NCBI GenBank assembly: GCA_050331295.1
Contig: JBHJGZ010000011.1
Location: 124,001 to 188,000, forward strand
DNA from: Kuafuiihalomonas sp050331295
GTDB taxonomy: Bacteria > Myxococcota > Kuafuiibacteriia > Kuafuiibacteriales > Kuafuiibacteriaceae
Length of the DNA: 64,000 nt
Reading direction: 5' to 3'
This document shows positions 41,873-50,093 of the stretch, piece by piece. Both the position numbers and the translations under genes were made by a program. The notes beneath the pieces are model-generated. The model had not been told where the DNA came from and did not search any database. It saw only the letters and a program-made list of their open reading frames with translations. Each line of letters begins with the position of its first letter. Within the stretch, counting starts at the first letter, position 1.

Positions 41873-43921
41873 CTATGACTTTGCATCTCCCCGAGCGAAG
41901 ATAGAGGCGACATAGTTGAGAACATCGGTTGCCGATTCCTCATTGTATCCGAAGTTCCGAATCATTCGCTCTTTTACGATATCGATCTTCTTCTGGGTCT
42001 CCTTATCGACCACATTCGAAATCAACGATGACAGCTTGATGGAGTCCTTCTGATCTTCGAAGAGTTTCGATTCGAGCGCCTTGTGTAGACGTTCGTTGGT
42101 TCGGTAATCGAACTGTTTGCCCTCGATGGCCAAAGCCCCGATGTAGTTCATGATCTCCCGACGAAAGTCGTCCTTCCGGGACTCGGGGATGTCTATCTTT
42201 TCCTCGATCGAACGCATCAAGCGCTCATCTGGCTCCTCGTCCTGGCCGGTGTACTTGTTCTTCACGCGTTCTCGTTGGGTGTAGGCCTTCACGTTGTCGA
42301 TGTAGTTGGCGCAAAGCTTCTGAACCGCCTCTTCATCGGCCGAGATCGCGCGCTGAACCTCGTTCTTCACGATATCTTCGTATTCCTGCTTCACGATGGA
42401 GATCATCTCCCGATACCGCTTGCGGTGATCTTCCGAAGTGATGAGGGAGTGGTTTCTGAGGCCGGCCTCCAGTTCGTTCATGAGAAGAAACGGGTTAAGA
42501 TGCCCCTCCGACTTTTCGGAAACCAAGGCGTTCGAAATCTTGTCCTGCACGTACCGGGGCGAAATTCCGTCCAGGCCCTCCCGAACCGTTTCTTTCCGCA
42601 GCTCCTTGACGTTGTCCTCCGTGAAACCGGGAAGACTCTTTCCGTTATACAGCTTCATCTTCTGTAGAATCGTCAGGTTGTGCTTCTTCGGCTCCTCCAT
42701 CCGGGTCAGAACCGCCCACATGGCTGCCACTTCGAGGGTGTGCGGTGCGATGTGCTTCTTGATGCGGACCGGATTGTAGTCCTTGACGTAGATTTTGATC
42801 TCTTCATCCAGCCGCGTGATGTACGGAATGTCGATTTTGACGGTACGGTCCCGCAGTGCCTCCATGAACTCGTTGTTCAAGAGCTTGTTGTACTCCGCTT
42901 CGTTGGTATGACCGATGATCACTTCGTCGATGTCTGTCTGAGCGAACTTCTTAGGCTTGATCTTGTGTTCCTGGGAGGCAGACAGAAGGTCGTACAGGAA
43001 GGCGACGTCGAGCTTCAACACCTCGATGAACTCGATGATGCCTCGATTCGCGATGTTGAACTCACCATCGAAGTTGAAGGCCCGAGGATCCGAGTCACTG
43101 CCGAACTCCGCGATCTTTCGGTAGTTGATGTCTCCGGACAGCTCGGTGGAGTCTTGGTTCTTTTCGTCCTTGGGCTGAAATGTCCCGATCCCCACGCGAT
43201 CCTTCTCGGACAAGATGACACGCTTCACCCGCACGTGGCCGACCACCTTCGCCCAGTCACCGCCGTAGTGTTTCATCAGTTCGGAGAAGATGAAGCGAGA
43301 GGCGGGGTCCACGTCTCCTCGGATCTGGACCGGGTACTGAAACTTGTCGGCGTACAGGCCGAGGCTTTCGAATACGTTGTTCCGCCATTCGTGGGGAATC
43401 AGCTTGAGCGGCTCTTCATTCATCGGGCTCTTGAAGACCGAAGCACCGGCCACCCACTCCAAGTCTTTGGGGAGACGCCACTCGAAAGTATATAAAGCCC
43501 CTTCGGGGGTCCGGCTGTACGCTTCGAGGCCCTTTTTCAAGATGCGCGCGATGGTGGACTTGGAGGATCCGACGGGACCGTGGAGCAGGAGCACGCGCTT
43601 CTCCGTGCCGTACCCCAGAGCCGCCGAACGAAACACGTTGACGAGCCGCATCAAGGGGATATCGAGACCGTAGATCGCGTCCTGGCCTCCGTTTCGCTCG
43701 TCTCGGAAGAACGGGTAGCGCACCAGGCGCTTTCGGGAGTCGATGTACTCCTCTCGGCCGTGGGACTCGATCATGTCATAGACCCGTTGGTGCGCTGAGC
43801 GGACCACGTTGGGGTCCCTACGGACCAATTCGAGATATTCGTCGAACGAGCCTTCCCAGTGGAGCTCTTTGTACTCGTCGAAATCTTGCAGCTGCGCGAT
43901 CTGCGCCACACTGAGGGTCAT
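41873..43921 (-). CDS. prkA: PrkA-type Ser/Thr protein kinase (YeaG-like)
   Basis: 682-residue PrkA-family protein with an AAA+-like N-terminal half and a kinase-like C-terminal domain. The P-loop is VLLLHGPVGSSKSTIARIL near residue 111. The family-typical KFAQTDIDEVIIGHTNEAEY and KHIAPHTLEVAAMWAVLTR follow. In enterics YeaG takes part in starvation and stress responses. In B. subtilis PrkA affects sporulation, and Lon-like protease activity has been reported for it. It precedes yeaH by 7 bases and follows the MltG-like gene by 57 bases. The ATG at 43921 is preferred to the GTG one codon earlier. Confidence 0.95.
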   Translation of the reverse strand: MTLSVAQIAQLQDFDEYKELHWEGSFDEYLELVRRDPNVVRSAHQRVYDMIESHGREEYIDSRKRLVRYPFFRDERNGGQDAIYGLDIPLMRLVNVFRSAALGYGTEKRVLLLHGPVGSSKSTIARILKKGLEAYSRTPEGALYTFEWRLPKDLEWVAGASVFKSPMNEEPLKLIPHEWRNNVFESLGLYADKFQYPVQIRGDVDPASRFIFSELMKHYGGDWAKVVGHVRVKRVILSEKDRVGIGTFQPKDEKNQDSTELSGDINYRKIAEFGSDSDPRAFNFDGEFNIANRGIIEFIEVLKLDVAFLYDLLSASQEHKIKPKKFAQTDIDEVIIGHTNEAEYNKLLNNEFMEALRDRTVKIDIPYITRLDEEIKIYVKDYNPVRIKKHIAPHTLEVAAMWAVLTRMEEPKKHNLTILQKMKLYNGKSLPGFTEDNVKELRKETVREGLDGISPRYVQDKISNALVSEKSEGHLNPFLLMNELEAGLRNHSLITSEDHRKRYREMISIVKQEYEDIVKNEVQRAISADEEAVQKLCANYIDNVKAYTQRERVKNKYTGQDEEPDERLMRSIEEKIDIPESRKDDFRREIMNYIGALAIEGKQFDYRTNERLHKALESKLFEDQKDSIKLSSLISNVVDKETQKKIDIVKERMIRNFGYNEESATDVLNYVASIFARGDAKS

Positions 43922-43978
43922 CACAACGACGCTAACGCGTGGTGGTCAGGAGTGAAAGTAGTCTCCAGCGAGCGGGAT

Positions 43979-44989
43979 TCAAGGATCGGTTTCCGGGGAC
44001 AGTCCTGGCGGAATCGGCGGGACCGGCCGCCGGATCCGCCCCATCGCCTCGTCCAAACAATCGAGATCGACACAATAGACGGTTCGGCCGTCATCGGTGC
44101 GAACGAGAAATCGTGGAACGCCCGAAGCCGGCTTGACCGCGGCCCGGAGCGCCGATCGCCCTGGTGCGCCCTCGACCTCCGGCCAACGGCGGCCGAAATC
44201 CCGTTCGAGGCCGAAAAGGGCACAGGGGCCGGTGCTCGGGCATTCTTCGGGTTCCAGGCGATACCCCATCTCTCTGCGGGTCCAGAGCAAAGCCGAGTAC
44301 AGGCGCCACTCTTTCGGGGGAACCGGACTTCGCTGAATCGCCGATGCCAGGGCAATCCACGGTCGCAGCGTCAACCGTCGCGCCTCGGCAGCCGGCCATA
44401 ACGTCTCCAAGACTTCGCCCAAGCGCTGCACCATCGACATGATGACCGCCTCCGGAGCCATGTTTTTCGCGAATGCGTACACATCGGGGTAGAGCACGCC
44501 GTCCAGCCGGACCACCTCGACGCCCAGGATCCGGCCCAATCCAGGATCCCGCACCGCGCGGAGAAACGCCCGGGCATCCACGATGGACGCGGCGTCCAGC
44601 CGCGCGGCGATCTCGGTGGCGCGTGCCCCTTCCGGAATCGACACCGTGTACGTCACCACGTCCCCGGCCTCCACCTGCGCCAGCAACTGGAGTGCGGATT
44701 GGGTCGGCGAGAGCGCGTACTCTCCCGGTCGAAGATGGCGAGGCTCGGCGAAGTGTTCCAGGAAGACCTCGACCGTCCAGGACCTTCGGACCAGGCCCAT
44801 GTTGGCCCAGGTGCGCCACAGACCGACGGCTGAGATTCCTTCGGGTACGGTCAGCACCCGCTTCGAAGCGGACGGTCCTGCCTCCATAGGCTCCGTGAGA
44901 CCGCGAACCAGGTCGCTCCACACGCTCGCCACCCCCAGCACCAGGACCAAGGTCGCGCTGGCAAAACAGAGGGTCACGATCCGCATCAT
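43979..44989 (-). CDS. MltG/YceG-like protein lacking catalytic Glu
   Basis: 336-residue membrane-anchored protein (hydrophobic segment about 3-25) of the MltG endolytic transglycosylase family. Recognisable features are VPEGISAVGLWRTWANMGLV and RPGEYALS (LysM-like region), TVSIPEGARATEIAARL, and DGVLYPDVYAFAKNMAPEAV. In active MltG the next block is LASIVEKET with catalytic Glu. Here it is LASAIQRSPV (about 214-223), so both glutamates are replaced (Gln219, Ser221). The later block is also altered (EECPSTGP in place of the TDPTV-type sequence). It is probably catalytically inactive and acts by binding glycan or septal partners. The ATG overlaps the sigma-factor stop (ATGA). Confidence 0.8.
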   Translation of the reverse strand: MMRIVTLCFASATLVLVLGVASVWSDLVRGLTEPMEAGPSASKRVLTVPEGISAVGLWRTWANMGLVRRSWTVEVFLEHFAEPRHLRPGEYALSPTQSALQLLAQVEAGDVVTYTVSIPEGARATEIAARLDAASIVDARAFLRAVRDPGLGRILGVEVVRLDGVLYPDVYAFAKNMAPEAVIMSMVQRLGEVLETLWPAAEARRLTLRPWIALASAIQRSPVPPKEWRLYSALLWTRREMGYRLEPEECPSTGPCALFGLERDFGRRWPEVEGAPGRSALRAAVKPASGVPRFLVRTDDGRTVYCVDLDCLDEAMGRIRRPVPPIPPGLSPETDP

Positions 44990-45639
44990 CCAGAGTTCAC
45001 CTCGACGTCGTCGACCTCGACCCCATCGTTTTCATCGGCAAAGGCACGGAGAACCGGGTCTTGCGCGGCAGCCCGCCAAAACTCCTTCCGCGCGTAAAAG
45101 AGGCGTGTTCGCACGGTCGCGACGCTGGCACCCACAATCTTCGCCACCTCTTCCTGTGGAAGGCCCTGCATGTCGTTCAAGATGAAAACCGCACGCTTCT
45201 TCGGCGCCAGAGTAGACAAGACGGCCTGCACACGCTCCAACGCTTCTCGGCGCAGCACGCCGGAAATTGGGTCCGAACCGGACCGATCATCGTGCATCTC
45301 GACACTGACGGGCTCGGTTCGGTAGTCGGCCGGCCGGCTTCTCTTTCTCCGAAGGTGGTGATAGCCGACGTGGAGCGCGACGCGCGCCACCCAAGATGAA
45401 AGCTTGGATCGCCCCTGGAAGCTGGGAAGACTTCGAAACACTTCGAGGAACGCGGTCTGCACCACATCGTCCAGCTCCGGATCCCCCGGGAGAAGGTTCT
45501 TGAGCACGCCGTACACGAGGCTGCGGTATGCGCGGAACAGCTCCGCGAAGGCGCGCGGGTCTCCGGCTCTCCAACGCTGGAGAAGCACGTCGCCGAGCCG
45601 GTCGGTCGGGGTCTCGCGCCGTCCACCCTCCCCTTCCAC
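44986..45639 (-). CDS. ECF-like RNA polymerase sigma factor
   Basis: About 217-residue sigma-70 family factor of the ECF (RpoE-like) type. Region 2 spans ALFRAYRSLVYGV-like sequence (AFAELFRAYRSLVYGVLKN, ELDDVVQTAFLEVFRSLPSF). Region 4 has LAPKKRAVFILNDMQGLPQE and GASVATVRTRLFYARKEF. The C-terminus is acidic (DENDGVEVDDVEV). The start is uncertain: no ATG is available, and I propose the GTG at 45639; the frame is open to 45795 but would overlap the divergent nucleotidyltransferase gene. No anti-sigma gene is adjacent; the coupled MltG-like membrane protein is the only candidate for a regulator. Confidence 0.88.
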   Translation of the reverse strand: MEGEGGRRETPTDRLGDVLLQRWRAGDPRAFAELFRAYRSLVYGVLKNLLPGDPELDDVVQTAFLEVFRSLPSFQGRSKLSSWVARVALHVGYHHLRRKRSRPADYRTEPVSVEMHDDRSGSDPISGVLRREALERVQAVLSTLAPKKRAVFILNDMQGLPQEEVAKIVGASVATVRTRLFYARKEFWRAAAQDPVLRAFADENDGVEVDDVEVNSG

Positions 45640-45713
45640 GCGCGGGACGATATCTGAATTCCGCTTCGATCTCTTCCCTGTTCTCGGGCTGACGACTCGC
45701 GCAGACTCGGGCG

Positions 45714-46679
45714 GTGCAGGCCATGATCCTGGCGGCGGGTCTGAGCACCCGGCTTCGACCCCTGACCCTTCGCCGCGCCAAACCAGCCGTCCCATTCCTC
45801 GGACGACCTTTGGTCCAACGGTTGGCCGACCAGCTGCACGCCGCCGGCTTCGACCCGCCGGTGGTCAACCTTCACTACAAGGGCGAATCGGTCCGCGATG
45901 CCCTCGCCGGCCGAGCGATTCGCTTCTCGGAAGAGTCCGCGGTCATGGGAACCGCCGGGGGCATCGGCTGGGCCATTCAACAAGGCCTGCTCCGAACCGA
46001 CGCGCCACTTCTGGTGGTGAACGGCAAGATCCATACGGACGTGAACTTCCGCACAATCATGAGCCACCACCCACCGGGAGTCGGGGTGACCATGGTCTTG
46101 ACGCCAAATCTCGAGCGGGAGGCGTTTCGAGAGGTGTACGTCGAAGACGGGCGGGTGACCGGCTTCGGGGCCGGACGAACGCCCGAAAGCGAAGCCCCGC
46201 TTGCGTTCACCGGAATTCAAGTCTTCGGACCGACCGCTCTGAGCCGGATCGAGCCCCGGCCCTCCGACACCGTCCAGGATGTGGTGATGCCGCTTCTCGC
46301 GTCGGGCGATGTTCGCGCCATGGTGACCCATCGACGATGGTGGGAATGCTCGACGCCCGAACGCTATCTCGGTCTACACCTTCGGGCGTGGTCAGAAGGG
46401 ATTGCGGCGGGCCCCGCGAACGAATCGGTGGTGTGGGAGAACAGCGTCATCGATCCTGCCGCCAGAGTGAAGCGGTGCATCGTTCTGGACGAAGTCCATC
46501 TCCCGGCTGGAGGCCTGTTTGAATCCGAGGTGGTGTTCCGAGACGAGAATGGACGCATGCGTCGGCAGGCGCTGGATCCCGAGCACGTGGCGCGTTCGGC
46601 TCATTTTGCGAAGCCGGTCCCGTCATCGGGCACCCATGGTTTTGCCGGCGCTTCGTCGGACCCGTTCGACGATGCTTGA
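45714..46679 (+). CDS. Sugar-1-phosphate nucleotidyltransferase (MurU/ManC-like)
   Basis: 321-residue nucleotidyltransferase. The N-terminus MQAMILAAGLSTRLRPLT and the following RRAKPAVPFLGRPLVQRLA form the pyrophosphorylase signature. AVMGTAGGIGWA and LLVVNGKIHTDVNF (acidic metal ligand) follow. The C-terminal part has a short left-handed-helix-like repeat (NSVIDPAARVKRCIVLDEVHL). The sugar is not determinable; MurU (N-acetylmuramate-1-P), mannose-1-P and glucose-1-P enzymes are all similar. GTG start at 45714, chosen because relatives begin M-x-A-M-I-L-A-A-G. Divergent from the sigma factor. Confidence 0.85.
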   Translation: MQAMILAAGLSTRLRPLTLRRAKPAVPFLGRPLVQRLADQLHAAGFDPPVVNLHYKGESVRDALAGRAIRFSEESAVMGTAGGIGWAIQQGLLRTDAPLLVVNGKIHTDVNFRTIMSHHPPGVGVTMVLTPNLEREAFREVYVEDGRVTGFGAGRTPESEAPLAFTGIQVFGPTALSRIEPRPSDTVQDVVMPLLASGDVRAMVTHRRWWECSTPERYLGLHLRAWSEGIAAGPANESVVWENSVIDPAARVKRCIVLDEVHLPAGGLFESEVVFRDENGRMRRQALDPEHVARSAHFAKPVPSSGTHGFAGASSDPFDDA

Positions 46680-46766
46680 GTTTCATTCGACTGGGTGCAC
46701 CAAACGGTCGAGCAAGCGCAGTCATCTTGACTCGCAACTCGAGTCCTCCGATGTTTCCGCTTCCCC

Positions 46767-47531
46767 GTGAAGCTCCGTTATGCCGGCCTCACCCACGTGG
46801 GGATGAAGCGTACGCACAACGAAGACAACTTCGCGCTTCTTCCCGCCGAGAGTTTATACATCGTCGCTGACGGGATGGGGGGCCATGCCTCAGGCGAAGT
46901 CGCGAGTCAGATGGCGGTCGAGACCATCATGAACTTCTTCCGTATGACCACTCAGGACAAGGAAGTGACGTGGCCCTATCGCGAAGACCGAAGTCTTCGG
47001 TACGACGAAAACCGTCTCATCACGGCCGTCAAGTTTGCAAATCAGCGAATCTTCGAGGCCGCCAGCCGAGAGCCCCGCTTCAAGGGAATGGGCACCACCA
47101 TCGTGGCCGCCTTTTTCACGCACGAGGGTGCATACCTCGGGCACGTCGGCGACAGCCGAGCCTACCGGATTCGAAGGAAGAGCATCGAGCAGTTGACCGA
47201 CGACCATTCGTTGCTCAATGACTACATTAAAGCGAACCGATTGACGGAGCAGGAGATCGAAAATTTTCCCCACAAGAACGTCATCGTTCGAGCCCTCGGA
47301 ATGAAGGAGGACGTGGAGGTCGATCTCGCGCGGCTGCAGCCGGAAGCGGGAGACATCTACCTTCTTTGCAGCGATGGGTTGTCAGGCATGCTGGACGACG
47401 AGCACATGATGGAGGTCATCTTGGAGTCGGACAAGCTGGAGACGGCCTGCCATCGCCTCGTGGACGCCGCCAACGAGGAAGGCGGAAACGACAACATCAC
47501 GGCGGCGTTGATCGAGATGGTGGACGACTGA
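46767..47531 (+). CDS. PP2C-family Ser/Thr protein phosphatase
   Basis: 254-residue metal-dependent phosphatase of the Stp1/PrpC type. All metal-site motifs are present: THVGMKRTHNEDNF, YIVADGMGGHASGEVAS, GMGTTIVAAFF, LGHVGDSRAYRI, LLCSDGLSGML and GGNDNITAALIEM. It is cytoplasmic, without membrane segments. No partner Hanks-type kinase is adjacent; the nearest Ser/Thr kinase is PrkA about 3 kb away. GTG start at 46767. Its last 35 bases overlap the 3' end of the convergent gene. Confidence 0.95.
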   Translation: MKLRYAGLTHVGMKRTHNEDNFALLPAESLYIVADGMGGHASGEVASQMAVETIMNFFRMTTQDKEVTWPYREDRSLRYDENRLITAVKFANQRIFEAASREPRFKGMGTTIVAAFFTHEGAYLGHVGDSRAYRIRRKSIEQLTDDHSLLNDYIKANRLTEQEIENFPHKNVIVRALGMKEDVEVDLARLQPEAGDIYLLCSDGLSGMLDDEHMMEVILESDKLETACHRLVDAANEEGGNDNITAALIEMVDD

Positions 47532-48237
47532 CCGGACGCTCCAGCACCCGAAGGCGGGCGTCGAACACGACCCATTCGGTCAGTCGGTCCAGCACCCGTC
47601 TCGCTGCCCAGTGGGTCGCTTCTTCGGCTCGTTTTCGGGTCGAGGTAACTCGGTCCGAACGACTGCCGACGATTCGGGGCTCGGCCCATCGGTCATAGAG
47701 TGTGTAGGCACCCTCCGCCTCGACCTGGCTCCTCTGCCGAACTTCGGTGGTGTCGGTCGCGGCCAACTCCATCCTGACGTCGAAACGGTATGGCTCGATT
47801 TGGGTCATCATCCCGCTCTTCTCGAACCGTTTCCTGGAATGCTGAACCATCGCCTCCCTGGAGAGTCCCGTCGCCTTTCGCAGCTCCAACCGGAGCGCCG
47901 CCTCCGGCGGGTCGAAGGGAAGCCGGGCCCAGAAGAGATCCGACCAGTGCGGGGGACGGTCACGGAGGGTTCGGAAAGCGCGCGCCCAATCCGGAGCCGA
48001 GCCGGTGAGCGCTTCCCGCCGAAGTCGGAGGTCGTCGAGATACTTCTCGAGCAGAGCCTTGGAAGACAGGGACGCGGCGGAGCCGTGCTCGGTCAGGACG
48101 TCATGGACTGCATCCTGGGCGCCCTCGAAATCCTGCGCCAGCTCCGTGAGGAACGCGCGGTCGATGACTCGACGTGCCTCATTGAGATCGAAATCACTGC
48201 CGAACCACAGTCCCGAAAGCAGCACACACGTCAGCAC
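47497..48237 (-). CDS. Putative secreted protein of unknown function
   Basis: 246 residues beginning at a GTG. The first 12 residues are hydrophobic (MLTCVLLSGLWFGS), a short signal or membrane tether. The rest is charged, Arg-rich and mostly helical, with a beta-like stretch in the middle (IEPYRFDVRMELAATDTT). I do not recognise the family. The last 35 bases overlap the PP2C gene on the opposite strand. It is divergent from the DUF4388 gene with 125 bases between. Because the frame is clean and its composition matches the neighbours I think it is real, but with less certainty. Confidence 0.6.
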   Translation of the reverse strand: MLTCVLLSGLWFGSDFDLNEARRVIDRAFLTELAQDFEGAQDAVHDVLTEHGSAASLSSKALLEKYLDDLRLRREALTGSAPDWARAFRTLRDRPPHWSDLFWARLPFDPPEAALRLELRKATGLSREAMVQHSRKRFEKSGMMTQIEPYRFDVRMELAATDTTEVRQRSQVEAEGAYTLYDRWAEPRIVGSRSDRVTSTRKRAEEATHWAARRVLDRLTEWVVFDARLRVLERPVSRPPSRSTPP

Positions 48238-48362
48238 CCCTCGAGGGTAGCAGGGTCCTGAAGCCGCGGCTCAGCCCTTTCTCAAATGACGACGGTGGCC
48301 CCGTAACGGGAAGTCCCCAGGGTAGAGTTCCCGCCCGGGCCGCTGTACATCGGTGGAACCGA

Positions 48363-50030
48363 ATGGCCGTCAACCTCGCATCGGAGCGGTCGGGCACACT
48401 GGGCGCTGTCTTTCCGTCCGACCTTCTGGCCGCGGCGATGCAGTGCAGCTTCTCCGGGTGCCTCCGCTTTCGAGGGGAGCAGGTGAGCGCCGACGTGTAT
48501 CTGTCCGCGGGTAAGGTCACCAACGTCTTTCGCGAAGCCGGAGCAGCCCATCGCCTGGGAGACGTCTTGGTCCAGTGCGGCATTGTCCGGCAAACCGAGT
48601 TGCGACGGGCGGTCGACGCCCAGACCTGTGCCGAGCCCGGCACCCACCCCTTGGTGGGCGCGCTGTTGGTCAAGGGCGGTCTTTCGCCGGATGACGTCAA
48701 GCGCGGCATTCAAGAGCAGAACGCGCGACGCCTCATGGATCTTTTCGCGTGGACGTGCGGTTCTTGGGAAGCGCGCCCGGGCGACGCTTGCGAGGATACC
48801 GCGGTCCTCACCGATCTGCTCCCGGTCTTGCTCGAACGCTTTCCCCTAACGGTCTCTGACGCCGAGATTCGGGCGCTGGCTCGACGTCTTCTCGGAAAGG
48901 CGGTGTTCGTGCGGGCAGGAGGAGCCGGCGCTTTCATACGTCATCCGCAGGAAGGCACCGCGGCGCTCCTCAAGTATCTGGAGCGACCCCGGAAGCCCGA
49001 CCAACTCGAGCGTGCGACTCGCGCGCGGCGACCCACTCGGATCTTGCTTCGGCAATTGGAGTTGCTCAACCGTTTGGAAACGATGCCGGCGGGACGGGCG
49101 GTGCCGATCCCGACCGCGACCCTTCTCAAGGGCACCGCCCTATCCTTCGGGCCGTTGAGCAGTGAACGAGCCGACGAAGCGCGCATCGACCAAGGCTCGA
49201 GACCGAACCACGGACGGCCTTCCGAGGCGTGCACGGCGGCCGAAGCGCAGGGCGCAGCTCGCGTGGTGAGTGCCGAAACGAAGAAACGGATCCAGGACGT
49301 GGAACAGCTTCACCGAAAGCTCGGAAGCCTCAACCACTTCGAGCTCTTGGGCATCACGCAAGCCACCGACGTCGACCGTACTCGGGAGCAATACAAGAGC
49401 CTCGCCAAACGCTACCATCCGGACGCCCTGCCGGCCGACGTGGACGACGCAGTCGCCCAGAAAGCTCGGGACATCGCGGCCCAGCTCAACGAAGCCTACA
49501 AGGTCCTCTCGAACGACAAGCTCCGGGCCGAGTACCTGGCCATCCTCTCCGATAACCGGGTTCGCGGTGATTCGCGCAGGGTCGAACTGGTCCGGGACGC
49601 AGAAACCAAATCTCAGATGGGTGTGGTCATGGTCCGCAAGCGCGACTTTGCAAAAGCCCGAGAGTACTTCAGCTACGCGATGGAAGCAGATCCCGTCACC
49701 GCCATCTACAAGGCCCAGTTCGCCCATGCGATGTTGGCGGATCCACGCTTCGATCGAAAAGAAGCCTTCGACCGAGGCTATCCGCTCATCCTCGAGTCAT
49801 TGAAGACCTTGGGAGACAAGAACGCTCACGTGCACTACTGGGCGGGTCTTCTTCTCAAGGAGCAGAACCGCCTCCGGGAAGCCGCACACCACATGAAGCA
49901 AGCGTGCGAACTCGACCCGAAACACGCCGATGCGACGCGCGAGCTGCGCTTGATCGAGAGCCGGATGCAGAAGAAGACCGACGCGGAGCGCAGATCGCCG
50001 GCGGTCCTGAGCCGATTGTTCAAGCGGTAG
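48363..50030 (+). CDS. DUF4388 / J-domain / TPR protein
   Basis: 555-residue cytoplasmic multi-domain protein. Residues about 10-130 form a DUF4388-like domain (GTLGAVFPSDLLAAAMQCSF, CLRFRGEQVSADVYLSAGKV), as in myxobacterial regulators. About 130-300 is a linker region with a helical domain. Residues 323-395 are a J domain with the HPD tripeptide at 352-354 (LAKRYHPD), needed to stimulate Hsp70. About 415-535 are TPR-type repeats (AKAREYFSYAMEADP, AAHHMKQACELDPKHADA). The layout suggests a signalling protein that recruits an Hsp70 to a client. dnaK is encoded at 10.3 kb, not adjacent. Confidence 0.85.
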   Translation: MAVNLASERSGTLGAVFPSDLLAAAMQCSFSGCLRFRGEQVSADVYLSAGKVTNVFREAGAAHRLGDVLVQCGIVRQTELRRAVDAQTCAEPGTHPLVGALLVKGGLSPDDVKRGIQEQNARRLMDLFAWTCGSWEARPGDACEDTAVLTDLLPVLLERFPLTVSDAEIRALARRLLGKAVFVRAGGAGAFIRHPQEGTAALLKYLERPRKPDQLERATRARRPTRILLRQLELLNRLETMPAGRAVPIPTATLLKGTALSFGPLSSERADEARIDQGSRPNHGRPSEACTAAEAQGAARVVSAETKKRIQDVEQLHRKLGSLNHFELLGITQATDVDRTREQYKSLAKRYHPDALPADVDDAVAQKARDIAAQLNEAYKVLSNDKLRAEYLAILSDNRVRGDSRRVELVRDAETKSQMGVVMVRKRDFAKAREYFSYAMEADPVTAIYKAQFAHAMLADPRFDRKEAFDRGYPLILESLKTLGDKNAHVHYWAGLLLKEQNRLREAAHHMKQACELDPKHADATRELRLIESRMQKKTDAERRSPAVLSRLFKR

Positions 50031-50093
50031 CAGATTCGGCGGGCCGGAATGCGTTTGCGGCGCAGCTCGCGCCATGCCGGCGATGAGGCGAGA

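Noticed and set aside
45177..46331. 384-codon minus-strand frame across the sigma factor and nucleotidyltransferase
   Set aside because: It runs antisense to a real nucleotidyltransferase and out of frame with the sigma factor; no domain.
47497..47531. 35-base convergent overlap between PP2C and the unknown gene
   Set aside because: Short convergent overlaps are common in compact genomes; no evidence of regulatory meaning.
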